The position numbers were made by a program, and so were the translations under genes. A stretch of 64,000 nt of DNA from an uncultured Lachnospiraceae bacterium (GTDB lineage Bacteria; Bacillota; Clostridia; Lachnospirales; Lachnospiraceae): positions 18,337 through 82,336 of the forward strand of contig CAJUTQ010000084.1 of the NCBI GenBank assembly GCA_910589265.1, given 5' to 3'. Below are positions 37,742 through 46,210 of this stretch, in pieces. Position 1 is the stretch's first letter. Each line of letters starts with the position of its first letter. The notes under the pieces were generated by a model. It searched no databases. It saw nothing but the letters and a program-made list of their open reading frames with translations, and was not told where the DNA came from.

Positions 37742-39154
37742 TTATTCCTTTCTGTTAACTCCCACAGTAATCAAATACATTGCATTCTCCACAATTCCAT
37801 CCAGTTCCAAAAGTTTATTAATCTCATCATCTATAAATCCCATTAAACAACAAGAACCCAAATTATAAGCCGTTGCCATCATATGTAAATTTTGTGCCAC
37901 ATGACCACAATCTAAAAGTATAACTCTGTACCCTCTCTCATAATATTTCCATTGATTCCTCCAAAAATTAGCTCCCAAAAGGAAAGTAAATGCCGCAGTA
38001 TCAAGCATTTCTGCATAGCCACTGATTTCTTTCGAAATTTGAGAAAGATCTTTCTTGTTTACTAACACCAATTCATGTTCTAACGGATCGTAATAATAAA
38101 TGCCTTTTTCCAAGCCCTCTACATAATTAACAGAAATATAAATATCAACAGGATAAAGTCCTCCTCCTGAGGGAACTGCTCTTAACATCAGATCCGTCTT
38201 ATCTAATCTCCCAGTAATTCCATAAGAATAATACAAAATATTACTAAATTTCTGTTTACTTACAGCTTCATTGCAATATTTTCTTCTTGTTCTCCTGTTC
38301 AGTACAACCTCTTCTATACTGTAACCACTTGATTTATCTGCCTTAGGTAATTTTATTCTTTCATGTTGAGGAAACAACTTTCTTCCTTTGGCTGTGAATT
38401 TTTTTATTTCATCATTAATTTCATCTGAAGGTTTCATAAAATCTCCCTGCTGATGAAAAATACGTAGTTTTGAATTTTCATGATATACTCTGCTGATAAA
38501 TGTCTCTTTCCATAAGTCTTTTTGTACCACTTCCTTTTGTATCCCATATAGATACATAGGAAAACACAGCATTAAAGTAGAAATAACCTTACTAAGTTCT
38601 TTTTCCTTTTCACCAAATTTAAAAGTTCTTTCAGCACATTCATAACATTCCCTTTCCTTTAAGCTAAATTCACCTACTGCCTTTCTATTTCTTTCATAAC
38701 TTTGAAGTACAATTTTTTCCTTTGATAAACCAACGTAAGTTTTATTTTCTTCGAATAATATATATATTCTTTCCTTTTCTTTATTATCTATTTGAAGAAT
38801 AGTTGTTTTTTCATTTACAAAGTTTCCCTTCTCATTCCAATCTTCAATATTTTGAAAATAATATATTTGAATATTATTACATAAACTAAATTGTTTTCGT
38901 ATTTCTCTCTCAAACTGATTATATTCTAAACAATCACTTATTTCATGGTATAAATAATTAGATAAAAACACAAGATCTTCATTTCTTATATACTCTTCGT
39001 AGTATCTTAAAAATCTTTCAACATACTGTAGTTTAACATTTCCATCTTCGTCTTCTCCTGCTTTATAAATAGGAATCCTTCTATTTTTTACACGAATATA
39101 CTCTTTTAATCTATTATTTCTATAACTAGGTTTGATTTTTACTTTTGAATTCAT
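37742..39154 (-). CDS. SagB-type azoline dehydrogenase (nitroreductase fold, FMN)
   Basis: Oxidises thiazolines/oxazolines to thiazoles/oxazoles using FMN. The C-terminal 230 residues carry the nitroreductase/SagB signature: VVLNRRTRRKYCNEA, SYGITGR, LRAVPSGGGLYPVDIYISV and GIYYYDPLEHEL, with a dimer-forming GHVAQNLHMMATAYNLGSC block. The N-terminal 230 residues are a less conserved extension containing Cys/Trp. At 470 aa it is longer than SagB (about 310 aa). It overlaps the upstream C-protein gene in ATGA, indicating coupled synthesis of the modification complex. Confidence 0.88.
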   Translation of the reverse strand: MNSKVKIKPSYRNNRLKEYIRVKNRRIPIYKAGEDEDGNVKLQYVERFLRYYEEYIRNEDLVFLSNYLYHEISDCLEYNQFEREIRKQFSLCNNIQIYYFQNIEDWNEKGNFVNEKTTILQIDNKEKERIYILFEENKTYVGLSKEKIVLQSYERNRKAVGEFSLKERECYECAERTFKFGEKEKELSKVISTLMLCFPMYLYGIQKEVVQKDLWKETFISRVYHENSKLRIFHQQGDFMKPSDEINDEIKKFTAKGRKLFPQHERIKLPKADKSSGYSIEEVVLNRRTRRKYCNEAVSKQKFSNILYYSYGITGRLDKTDLMLRAVPSGGGLYPVDIYISVNYVEGLEKGIYYYDPLEHELVLVNKKDLSQISKEISGYAEMLDTAAFTFLLGANFWRNQWKYYERGYRVILLDCGHVAQNLHMMATAYNLGSCCLMGFIDDEINKLLELDGIVENAMYLITVGVNRKE

Positions 39155-40047
39155 TTTTCGTCATCCCATCTTTGTAAATTTAACTTTCTTTCTTCCACAT
39201 TTAATGGAAAGTAATAAATATGTTCAAGTAAAAGGCTTTTCTCTAACGAATCATAAATAATCATTTTATCATAAGATGTATGTAAATTTAATTTCATAAT
39301 AGAAGTAAGGATATTTAATATCATCTCGCATATACCCATTTTTTGAATTAATCCATTTCTAGCTATCCCTTTTTCCTTTAAAGCTTCTAGATCAACTTGA
39401 TTTTTCAATGAATAAAAATCTGTATAATTGATTTGATTAAGAATAGGACTTATTAAAAAAGAATCATCATAAAATAGAGTAAACATCCATAATAATCCCT
39501 TTTTTTTCTCAACCTTCTCAGCCAAACTATATAATTGCATAAGATCTGTTGAGTCAAAACATGCAAGTACTATATTGTCTTCATCTAAAATATTTACTTC
39601 ATTCTCATTGAAAATTTTGTATTTTAAGCTAAATCCATCTAGAATCTCTTTTATATATTGTATTCCTTGTTTCATTCCTGCCAATTGGAACATCATATGC
39701 TTAATTTTTTTGCGGCATTTATGAAGACTAGTTGTATAGTGAGAAATAAATTCTAAAAACTTTACTTCTCCTTCATCTAATATTTCATCACACAAAAATA
39801 TTAAATGATTTTTTTCAAAAAAATGTAAAAGTTTTTGGAAACTAGTTATGCTAATTCTATCTTTATATTTCTCATATATAGTAGTCACGCTATATCCATG
39901 AGCTACATTTAATATTTGTTTCATAATTTCTAAAGAAGGATTTTTTCCAATAATCAATGATGAGGTTTGTGTTATGATTTTTTCTTGATTTGGATTATTA
40001 TTGACATTTTCTATTTTATAAGGCAATATATATATATAATTACTCAT
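39151..40047 (-). CDS. E1-like TOMM C protein (ocin-ThiF-like; precursor-binding partner)
   Basis: A 298-aa protein between the precursor and the dehydrogenase. The layout fits the TOMM cyclodehydratase C component: an N-terminal peptide-binding winged-helix-like region (YILPYKIENVN... SLIIGKNPSLEIM) and a degenerate E1 Rossmann part (IVLACFDSTDLMQLYSLAEK). It ends near HIYYFPLNVEERKLN, where other family members carry zinc ligands; those cysteines are missing here. It should bind leader residues of the precursor and activate the YcaO. Alternatively it could be a SagC-type scaffold. The spacing of 63 bases from the precursor holds the hairpin. Confidence 0.72.
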   Translation of the reverse strand: MSNYIYILPYKIENVNNNPNQEKIITQTSSLIIGKNPSLEIMKQILNVAHGYSVTTIYEKYKDRISITSFQKLLHFFEKNHLIFLCDEILDEGEVKFLEFISHYTTSLHKCRKKIKHMMFQLAGMKQGIQYIKEILDGFSLKYKIFNENEVNILDEDNIVLACFDSTDLMQLYSLAEKVEKKKGLLWMFTLFYDDSFLISPILNQINYTDFYSLKNQVDLEALKEKGIARNGLIQKMGICEMILNILTSIMKLNLHTSYDKMIIYDSLEKSLLLEHIYYFPLNVEERKLNLQRWDDEK

Positions 40048-40067
40048 TATATTATCTCCTTTTAAAT

Positions 40068-40099
40068 ACTAGAGTGCAGACAGCCCTCTGCACTCTAGT
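40068..40099 (-). terminator. 13-bp hairpin downstream of the precursor gene
   Basis: ACTAGAGTGCAGA and TCTGCACTCTAGT form a perfect 13-bp stem with a six-base loop, 11 bases after the precursor stop. On the minus strand it is followed by ATTTAAAAGGAG, not a strong U-tract. It therefore probably acts as a partial terminator or 3' mRNA protector that makes precursor mRNA more abundant than the modification-enzyme part. Confidence 0.72.
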
Positions 40100-40110
40100 G
40101 TATAATATAT

Positions 40111-40344
40111 TTATTCTTCTAGCTCTAGATTATTAACATCCACTGAACAACTCGTACAGCCAATAAAACAATTTTCTTCATTTACTACATTTTTGTGCTT
40201 ATTTGTTGTTATTACTTCCAATTCTAGATCGTTGACATCCACTGAACAACTTGTACAACCAACAAAACAATTTTCTTCATTCACTACATTTTTGTGCTTA
40301 TTTGTTGCTATTACCTCAATTTTCATATTATCTTTTTTACTCAT
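40111..40344 (-). CDS. TOMM precursor peptide with two tandem leader-core units, 77 aa
   Basis: GGAGG lies eight bases before the ATG at 40344. After a nine-residue start, residues 10-42 and 43-75 are near-identical 33-residue units (EVI(A/T)TNKHKNVVNEEN then CF(V/I)GCTSCSVDV and an acidic end (N)(D/N)LEL); they differ at only three positions. Each core carries three Cys, one Thr and two Ser that could be cyclised. The leader-like part is repeated too, so a single peptide could give two products. It sits between ycaO and the C-protein gene, as in streptolysin-S-like clusters. Which Cys/Ser/Thr become heterocycles is not decidable here. Confidence 0.85.
   Translation of the reverse strand: MSKKDNMKIEVIATNKHKNVVNEENCFVGCTSCSVDVNDLELEVITTNKHKNVVNEENCFIGCTSCSVDVNNLELEE
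40120..40218 (-). repeat. 99-bp tandem repeat, unit 2 of the precursor
   Basis: It encodes residues 43-75 and is nearly identical at DNA level to the unit at 40219-40317, so the duplication is young or kept by homogenisation. Confidence 0.9.
40219..40317 (-). repeat. 99-bp tandem repeat, unit 1 of the precursor
   Basis: It encodes residues 10-42. Amino-acid differences from unit 2 are Ala/Thr at the fourth position, Val/Ile within the core and Asp/Asn near the end. Confidence 0.9.
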
Positions 40345-40454
40345 TACATTTTCCTCCATTTAGTATCTTTTTTATTTTTTATATAAACATATCCTTCCCA
40401 TTATGTATTTTTAGCCTCCTCTTTTTATTTAGGAATGATATATTTTTCAATATA

Positions 40455-42341
40455 TTAGGGAAAAGGATGTGGATAGGGATTAATATTTATTTTCTCTTCT
40501 ACTTCTCTTAATCGTTTATCACTCAAAAATCTATATCTATGTACCCCATGGAGTGGCTGCATTCCAGGAATAATAACTCTCGCAGCACTAACTCCAAAAT
40601 TTTCCAACTCAGGAGTAGTCATATCTACATAATAAATATCTCTATTCCTATCTTTCATTATCTGAATGACTATCTTTAGTTTTTCTTCATCTGATAATAT
40701 ATCTTTCTCATTTTCTCCAAACTGAGAATTTCTTCTTTCATTAAATTTATATGTCTCATCCAAAAAATATCCAACCTGTTTTCTCATCTTTGGGTAAATA
40801 GAATAAAAAGAAGCATGCTTTTGGAATGAATCAATTTTATTAAAGTCACTTATTAAGTTTTGATCTCTATATTTACAAACAAGCATATCCACATACTTAA
40901 TCCCTTGTGCTGCCTCTAAAAAAGCTTTTTTAATTGCTTCTGCTATCGTAAATCTAGTTGCCGATCCTATCATAAAATGATTGGTTTCATTATCATGAAT
41001 TGTAACCACAACTGTATTTAGTAAACCTTGTATACTAATATCAAAGGCTCTACATTTATATTTTTTTGATAAAATCAGCTCTTCACATTTTAAATATTCA
41101 GTTAATTTTAATTCCTTATTAGGAGGCAATTTTAAAAGCCAACTTATGGCAAATGCATCTCTTTCGATTACCTCATAAATTCCTGTTAAAATTGCCTGAT
41201 TCTTTGTTTTTCCTAAGGCAAGACCAGTTGAAATTGAAGGACTAATTCTATCTTCTTTTTCCTGAATTTTATAAGGTAATTTAATAAATGATAATGGCAT
41301 ATAAGCACTTTTATCCGTACATAAATTATATGCTTTTGACCAACATATAACCGTATCTTTATCCAACTTTCTATATGGAAAATTTTCCTTTGCATATTGC
41401 TCATGAGAAAACAATACGAACTCTTCTATTTTTACTATAGGTTCATCTAGTTCACATGCTTTTGAAAGCCTAACTTTTTCAGGAGAATAGCATCCTGCTG
41501 CCAAACGCTCAATGCTTTCTCCAACTGCTGCATACATAGCACTTATATAGTCGAAGCCCGCACCACTATTCGATTGTGCAAACATACTATTATCATAAAT
41601 GGAATAGTCCGTTGTTGTACTTACAGCTACATAAATATCTACTCCCAATTCTTTTAAAGATTCAATTTTTACCTCTGTTACAATTCCCACTTTTTCATCT
41701 ACAACATTTAATAAATCTTGTTTACGTTGTTTTTTTTGCTTTACAAATGGCTGAAATGTATGTCTTTTCATCTGGCCTTTTTCGATTATCCAAACCTCAT
41801 TTTCATACTTTTCTTCTAATAGTTTACTTGCTGAACTTTTTATTTTATTCATATTATCTATAATTATTTTTCTATTAAAAAGTATGGCTTCTTCCTTATC
41901 CTCTTTAGACATCTTTATTTTTTCTTTTATAGCGATATCATTTGCTCCCAATCTTTTAATAAAATCACAAAATATTATTTCATCTCCAGTAATAGGACCT
42001 ATATAAATTGTCTCTCCCTCTATTAGTATAGGCAATATTGTTTTACTTCCCAAATTTCTTATTTTACTTATTACTTTATCTCTATTAAAAATAGTATAGA
42101 AAATAGGAATTACACCGTCTATTCCAATATCTTGAATACTATCATAAAATACTTCATCACCAATAGGAATTTCTTTTTTTAAGAATTCCATGAGTTTTTG
42201 TTCTTCATGTTTCCAATAATAGTCTAATTTCCTCATTTTATTCAGTACTTCTATAAGAACTTCTTTTCTTTTTATTTTTTTTATTTCCTCCTTTTTACAA
42301 AACAAAACTGAATTTGTATTTATTACAATATAATTTATCAT
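40455..42341 (-). CDS. YcaO-type TOMM cyclodehydratase (D protein), 628 aa
   Basis: An ATP-dependent enzyme that cyclises Cys/Ser/Thr to azolines. Residues 1-195 form an ocin-ThiF-like region, and 215-628 form the YcaO domain. ATP-binding residues lie in SAMYAAVGESIERL and in GLALGKTKNQAILTGIYEVIERDAF. The C-terminus ends in NPYPHPFP, the PxPxP-type end of TOMM D proteins that inserts in the active site. It lies upstream of the precursor and downstream of the M16 peptidase on the same strand, with a C protein for docking. There is no TfuA, so thioamide formation is less likely. Confidence 0.92.
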   Translation of the reverse strand: MINYIVINTNSVLFCKKEEIKKIKRKEVLIEVLNKMRKLDYYWKHEEQKLMEFLKKEIPIGDEVFYDSIQDIGIDGVIPIFYTIFNRDKVISKIRNLGSKTILPILIEGETIYIGPITGDEIIFCDFIKRLGANDIAIKEKIKMSKEDKEEAILFNRKIIIDNMNKIKSSASKLLEEKYENEVWIIEKGQMKRHTFQPFVKQKKQRKQDLLNVVDEKVGIVTEVKIESLKELGVDIYVAVSTTTDYSIYDNSMFAQSNSGAGFDYISAMYAAVGESIERLAAGCYSPEKVRLSKACELDEPIVKIEEFVLFSHEQYAKENFPYRKLDKDTVICWSKAYNLCTDKSAYMPLSFIKLPYKIQEKEDRISPSISTGLALGKTKNQAILTGIYEVIERDAFAISWLLKLPPNKELKLTEYLKCEELILSKKYKCRAFDISIQGLLNTVVVTIHDNETNHFMIGSATRFTIAEAIKKAFLEAAQGIKYVDMLVCKYRDQNLISDFNKIDSFQKHASFYSIYPKMRKQVGYFLDETYKFNERRNSQFGENEKDILSDEEKLKIVIQIMKDRNRDIYYVDMTTPELENFGVSAARVIIPGMQPLHGVHRYRFLSDKRLREVEEKININPYPHPFP

Positions 42342-42351
42342 ATTTACTCCT

Positions 42352-43983
42352 TTACAAGGTAATTTTAGTATCTACTAACAAGTATTCTTCTATATAAGTT
42401 TGCACCTCATTTAAAGTTATTTTATTTATTTCTTCACAATAATCGTATTGATTCCTTTGTTGAAAAAGATTGATCATGGCAAGATTCATATAATCATTTA
42501 TTTTACTTTTTTCTTCTTTTTTTACGCTCATTATTTGTCTTTTTGCTAATTCAAGCTTTTGGCCATTCAACGATTCTTTCAATTCTTTTATTATTTGTCT
42601 ACATAAGCTATGAAGCAAATGCTTTGGACAATCTTTTTCTGCTTTTATATATAGGACACTATAACCGTAATCAATAAATTCTCGAGGGTAAAATGTAAAA
42701 CTGTAGCACAACTGTTCTTTTAAAACTAATCTCTTATATAATTCTCCCGTTGTTCCTGATAACATAATCCACACAATATGAGATTTATACTTTTCTTTTG
42801 AAAAATAACTTGGTGTTTCCCATAATTCAACATATTCATTTTTTGGTAATAGCATTTTTAAATTATTTAATGTATATTTCACTTCCTTCCTTATAATTAT
42901 TCTTTTTCTTTGAGGTAAAGCTTCTAATATATCTTTCTCTTTATTAATATTCGTTATTATTGAAGGTTTTTTTTCATGTGGATTGATAAATTGTCTTAAT
43001 GCTTTATATATATCAGATTTCTCATAACCTTCATATCGGTATCCTTGATGAAGCAACTGAAAGTGAATTTCTTCCAAAATATGTCCTTTGGTATATTCTT
43101 GCTTTTGATAAATTTTCACTACTTCTTGTGGATTTAAATTTATAATTCGTTTGAGGGCCCCTAAAACGTTTCTTTCTGGCCCTAACAATAAAATGTTTAA
43201 ACAGCCTACTTCTATACCAATCTTTATCTTCAGATCTTTATCATTTATATTCATATAGCATAAAAGTAAATTACTTATGTCCTTTAAACACTTTCGAACT
43301 TTAGTAGAAACATACATAGAAATAATCAAGAATTTTTCTTTTAAGTCAACTTGAACTATTTGTAAATTGCATTTGTTATGATCAAGGTTTTTCAAAATGT
43401 TTATTTTATTTTCTTTTTCCACACTTATAGAAACTTGCCTTCTATTAAATGTCCTATCATATTTTTTAAAGATATTTTCCAAAATACAACATACAATACA
43501 TGCGTCTTTTTCAGAAACATTCATAATATCCACAAATGCTTTTGAATACAAAACTAATGAAATCATACATAAAATGTCTGTTTTTTTAAGTTTATTTATT
43601 GTCTTTTCTGTACCTAAAATCCTATTACCTATTATTGTACTTTCCTTACTCCTCATTTCTTGAATAATTGTCTTTTTTTCTCCTAATATATATTCATTCT
43701 CCAAGTCTCTAACTTCCATTATTTCTCTATAAAAGTCAGACAAATGATTCAAAAACTCTAAAAGATTACTATTAATTATTTTTATCTCTATTTCTATATA
43801 TTTCATAGATGTCTTAGCATTAACGAACGCCCCAGCTCTTTCACATAAACTTATTAAATTTCTTTCTTTAATTTGTGCTTTTAACAGACAATGTTCTACG
43901 AAATGTACTAGTCCCTCTTTTCCTTTAGGATCCGCACTAGCTCCAATTAAATACTTAATTCTTATTACTGCTGTTCTACTCAT
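42352..43983 (-). CDS. M16-type zinc metallopeptidase (putative leader protease), 543 aa
   Basis: An insulinase-type peptidase: HFVEH (residues 27-31) fits the inverted zinc motif HxxEH, with a further Glu near residue 102 (YILGEKKTIIQEM) in the right region. The C-terminal half has the second M16 domain (LYKRLVLKEQLCYSFTFY and a GYSVLYIKA block). The N-terminus is about 25 residues shorter than usual. Stand-alone M16 proteases remove leaders in several RiPP pathways, so this is the natural candidate for cutting the two-unit precursor. Its stop is 11 bases from ycaO, and its start overlaps the upstream unknown gene by eight bases. Confidence 0.82.
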   Translation of the reverse strand: MSRTAVIRIKYLIGASADPKGKEGLVHFVEHCLLKAQIKERNLISLCERAGAFVNAKTSMKYIEIEIKIINSNLLEFLNHLSDFYREIMEVRDLENEYILGEKKTIIQEMRSKESTIIGNRILGTEKTINKLKKTDILCMISLVLYSKAFVDIMNVSEKDACIVCCILENIFKKYDRTFNRRQVSISVEKENKINILKNLDHNKCNLQIVQVDLKEKFLIISMYVSTKVRKCLKDISNLLLCYMNINDKDLKIKIGIEVGCLNILLLGPERNVLGALKRIINLNPQEVVKIYQKQEYTKGHILEEIHFQLLHQGYRYEGYEKSDIYKALRQFINPHEKKPSIITNINKEKDILEALPQRKRIIIRKEVKYTLNNLKMLLPKNEYVELWETPSYFSKEKYKSHIVWIMLSGTTGELYKRLVLKEQLCYSFTFYPREFIDYGYSVLYIKAEKDCPKHLLHSLCRQIIKELKESLNGQKLELAKRQIMSVKKEEKSKINDYMNLAMINLFQQRNQYDYCEEINKITLNEVQTYIEEYLLVDTKITL

Positions 43984-44806
43984 ATCTAATTTCTCTTTGT
44001 TTCATTTCCTCTAAAAATGCACAAATAAAAGAATATTTACAATGCCTTTTTTCTCTTTCACTATAGTTAGAAAACTCAAAGCTTTCTACACTGATAAACT
44101 TATCCTTTAAGTAATTTCTTAAAATCGGTATAATTTTATCATCTTTAAAATGATAGTATAATAAAGACCAATAAAGTTCTGCTACTAAATCTCCCAAATC
44201 TTCTTTTATAACAAAGTCAACATTTTTTATCAGATCTTCTATATTATTCTCTTTTGACTCTTTATTAAAATAATCTGTTTCTGTTAAAAAAAAATGTGTA
44301 TAGAGATATGTTTCTTCAACCTTATTTAAAGGCTCTACTATTTTATCTTTTATGTCTATAACTATTTTCATTTTTTTTATCCAAAATAAAACCATATAAT
44401 CAAATAAAGAAAAATATCCAAAAGCATTCTCTATTAATCTCCTCTCCTGTGTTGTCAAACTACAATTCCAAATCCCGCTTTTTAATCCATGAATATAACA
44501 TAATCCTAAATAATTAAAAATGAGTTGGCTTTGCTCAAATATTGTCCGAGAACTCTTTTTACTTTTTTCATTTTTTAACCCTTCTATGGTCTTATTTAAA
44601 ATTACACGAAATCTTTCCTTCAATTCCGTAACCTTCTCCTGTAAAATCAATCTACTAACTTCCCTTTGGTATCTCTGAAGTAAAACATATGCAAAATATA
44701 ATTTGTCAAATTGCATATTAAAGCTTTCGTCCATAATAATGACATTTATATTGTCAATTTCAGTAGTTATTTCCTCTGCAATTCTTTGTCGAATTATTTT
44801 ATTCAT
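43976..44806 (-). CDS. Unknown helical protein of the TOMM operon, 276 aa
   Basis: No family recognised. The sequence is Lys/Glu/Ile-rich and predicted mainly helical, with a central hydrophobic stretch (FGYFSLFDYMVLFWIKK), a short DIKDKIVEPL loop and a Phe/Tyr-rich second half. No signal peptide. It is overlapped by the M16 gene and lies next to a further unknown gene. It may be an accessory scaffold or immunity protein, but nothing in the sequence proves it. Confidence 0.6.
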   Translation of the reverse strand: MNKIIRQRIAEEITTEIDNINVIIMDESFNMQFDKLYFAYVLLQRYQREVSRLILQEKVTELKERFRVILNKTIEGLKNEKSKKSSRTIFEQSQLIFNYLGLCYIHGLKSGIWNCSLTTQERRLIENAFGYFSLFDYMVLFWIKKMKIVIDIKDKIVEPLNKVEETYLYTHFFLTETDYFNKESKENNIEDLIKNVDFVIKEDLGDLVAELYWSLLYYHFKDDKIIPILRNYLKDKFISVESFEFSNYSEREKRHCKYSFICAFLEEMKQREIRYE

Positions 44807-44818
44807 AAATCTACCATT

Positions 44819-45487
44819 CTAATCTACATTTATTAAAAACTGTGTAATTAATTTGCCTAAATTATCCGTGACAATTAACATCCAAATTCCTGCACACATT
44901 TTTTCTCTCATCATACAAGTCATATAAACACTTTCATTAAGTTGCTGTTTATATACAAAATATTGACCTATATTTTGCCAAGTATGAATCAGAGTAAAAT
45001 CTTCATCATTTTCTTCCTTATACGTTACAAGACTTATCTTATTTTCTTCCAAGATTACCTGACTTTTTGCTTTCTTTTTAGAATAATCTTTTTCTAATAT
45101 GGGATATTCTATAATATTTGAATCATTAAACACATACGTAGTAGATAAAATCTGCAAATCATATTTATTTAGAACAATAATGTTAAAATACTCCTTTTCC
45201 CTTAACATTTCATAAATAAAATCTATCTCATACTCTATCTCTTCCTTTATAAACTCTAATGCATAATTTCTCTCAGGAAAAAATATTTTTATCTTAATAA
45301 TTGTATCTTCTGTACCACAAACATTAAATCCAATTTTTATTTTTATTATTTTATTAAAAATTTTTTGTACAAATAAAGTATTTTTAATTGTATATTGGTC
45401 TATTATATGAGAAGTCTTTTCAAAGACTTTTCTCAATTTTGTTTCTTCCCCTATATCTATATTTCTTATTTTATGAATAATTCTCAT
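44819..45487 (-). CDS. Unknown protein of the TOMM operon, 222 aa
   Basis: No family recognised. Mixed alpha/beta composition with an Ile/Lys-rich N-terminus, a central KIKIFFPERNYALEF strand-like region and a C-terminal VYMTCMMREKMCAGIWMLIVTD segment with two Met-Cys pairs. Its start lies inside the permease gene (overlap 17 bases). It could be a nuclease- or heme-like accessory factor, but that is only speculation; the strict operon position is the only guide. Confidence 0.6.
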   Translation of the reverse strand: MRIIHKIRNIDIGEETKLRKVFEKTSHIIDQYTIKNTLFVQKIFNKIIKIKIGFNVCGTEDTIIKIKIFFPERNYALEFIKEEIEYEIDFIYEMLREKEYFNIIVLNKYDLQILSTTYVFNDSNIIEYPILEKDYSKKKAKSQVILEENKISLVTYKEENDEDFTLIHTWQNIGQYFVYKQQLNESVYMTCMMREKMCAGIWMLIVTDNLGKLITQFLINVD

Positions 45488-46208
45488 TCTTTTTATTTCC
45501 TTTTCTGTCAGATTTAGCTACAAAAAAAACGGACAATCCTAAAATTATACTAATACCTAGCAAAATAAAAATATCCTTTAAATTAAATATTTGTCTTCCA
45601 TAAAATGAGCTTTCCCAAAATTTACTAATATATTTGAGAGGAGATATTACTGAAATCTTTCTCAATAACTCAGGACTTTTCTCAATGGGATATACAATTC
45701 CAGAAATACCTATTAATATAAAATATATTGCTTGAGATAACCCCAAAGCAGAATTTTGTGTCTTGAGTTTCAGTCCCAGTAAAGAAGAAATCATCATAAA
45801 AATAGTAACTGTAATTATAAAACTAGCTACAAGAAATCCCCAGTTTATGTTTAATTTTATATGCATCATTTCCTTTCCTATAAAAATTACAATGACTGTT
45901 TGTAAAACTAAAATAATTAATCTACTTATTAAAAAACTTATGACTAATTTATATATGGATCCTTTTTTTTGTATAAGCCTCATTATTCCTGTTTCATTAT
46001 ACTGTGCCAGCCTATATGGAATAGAAAAAATAATACTTTGCATCAAAAAAAGGGATATTAGTCCTGGTAAAAGAAACTCAGATACGCTTGTTTCACTTAT
46101 GAAAATTCCAAGAACTGAAACTAAAATGATAGGAAAACACCAATCCCAAAACATAAGATGAGGCATCCGTATATCTGCTTTCAAAAAATTAAAAATTGCT
46201 TTTTTCAT
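45471..46208 (-). CDS. ABC-2 type permease of the TOMM operon, 245 aa
   Basis: A membrane protein with six hydrophobic segments and the ABC-2 pattern (IIFSIPYRLAQYNETGIMRLIQKKGS near residue 65, then SPLKYISKFWE). It lies two bases after the ATPase gene. Together they form an exporter or immunity pump for the modified peptide, homologous in type to SagG-I in the streptolysin S cluster. Confidence 0.83.
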   Translation of the reverse strand: MKKAIFNFLKADIRMPHLMFWDWCFPIILVSVLGIFISETSVSEFLLPGLISLFLMQSIIFSIPYRLAQYNETGIMRLIQKKGSIYKLVISFLISRLIILVLQTVIVIFIGKEMMHIKLNINWGFLVASFIITVTIFMMISSLLGLKLKTQNSALGLSQAIYFILIGISGIVYPIEKSPELLRKISVISPLKYISKFWESSFYGRQIFNLKDIFILLGISIILGLSVFFVAKSDRKGNKKNENYS

Positions 46209-46210
46209 AA

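Noticed and set aside
40372-40401. Nine-codon frame MGRICLYKK upstream of the TOMM precursor behind AAGAGGAGG.
   Set aside because: The spacing of 13 bases from the site to the ATG is long and the peptide has no conserved feature. It may be chance.
45763-46161. 132-codon plus-strand frame inside the TOMM permease gene.
   Set aside because: It is the antisense shadow of a well-supported permease and has no ribosome site or family pattern.
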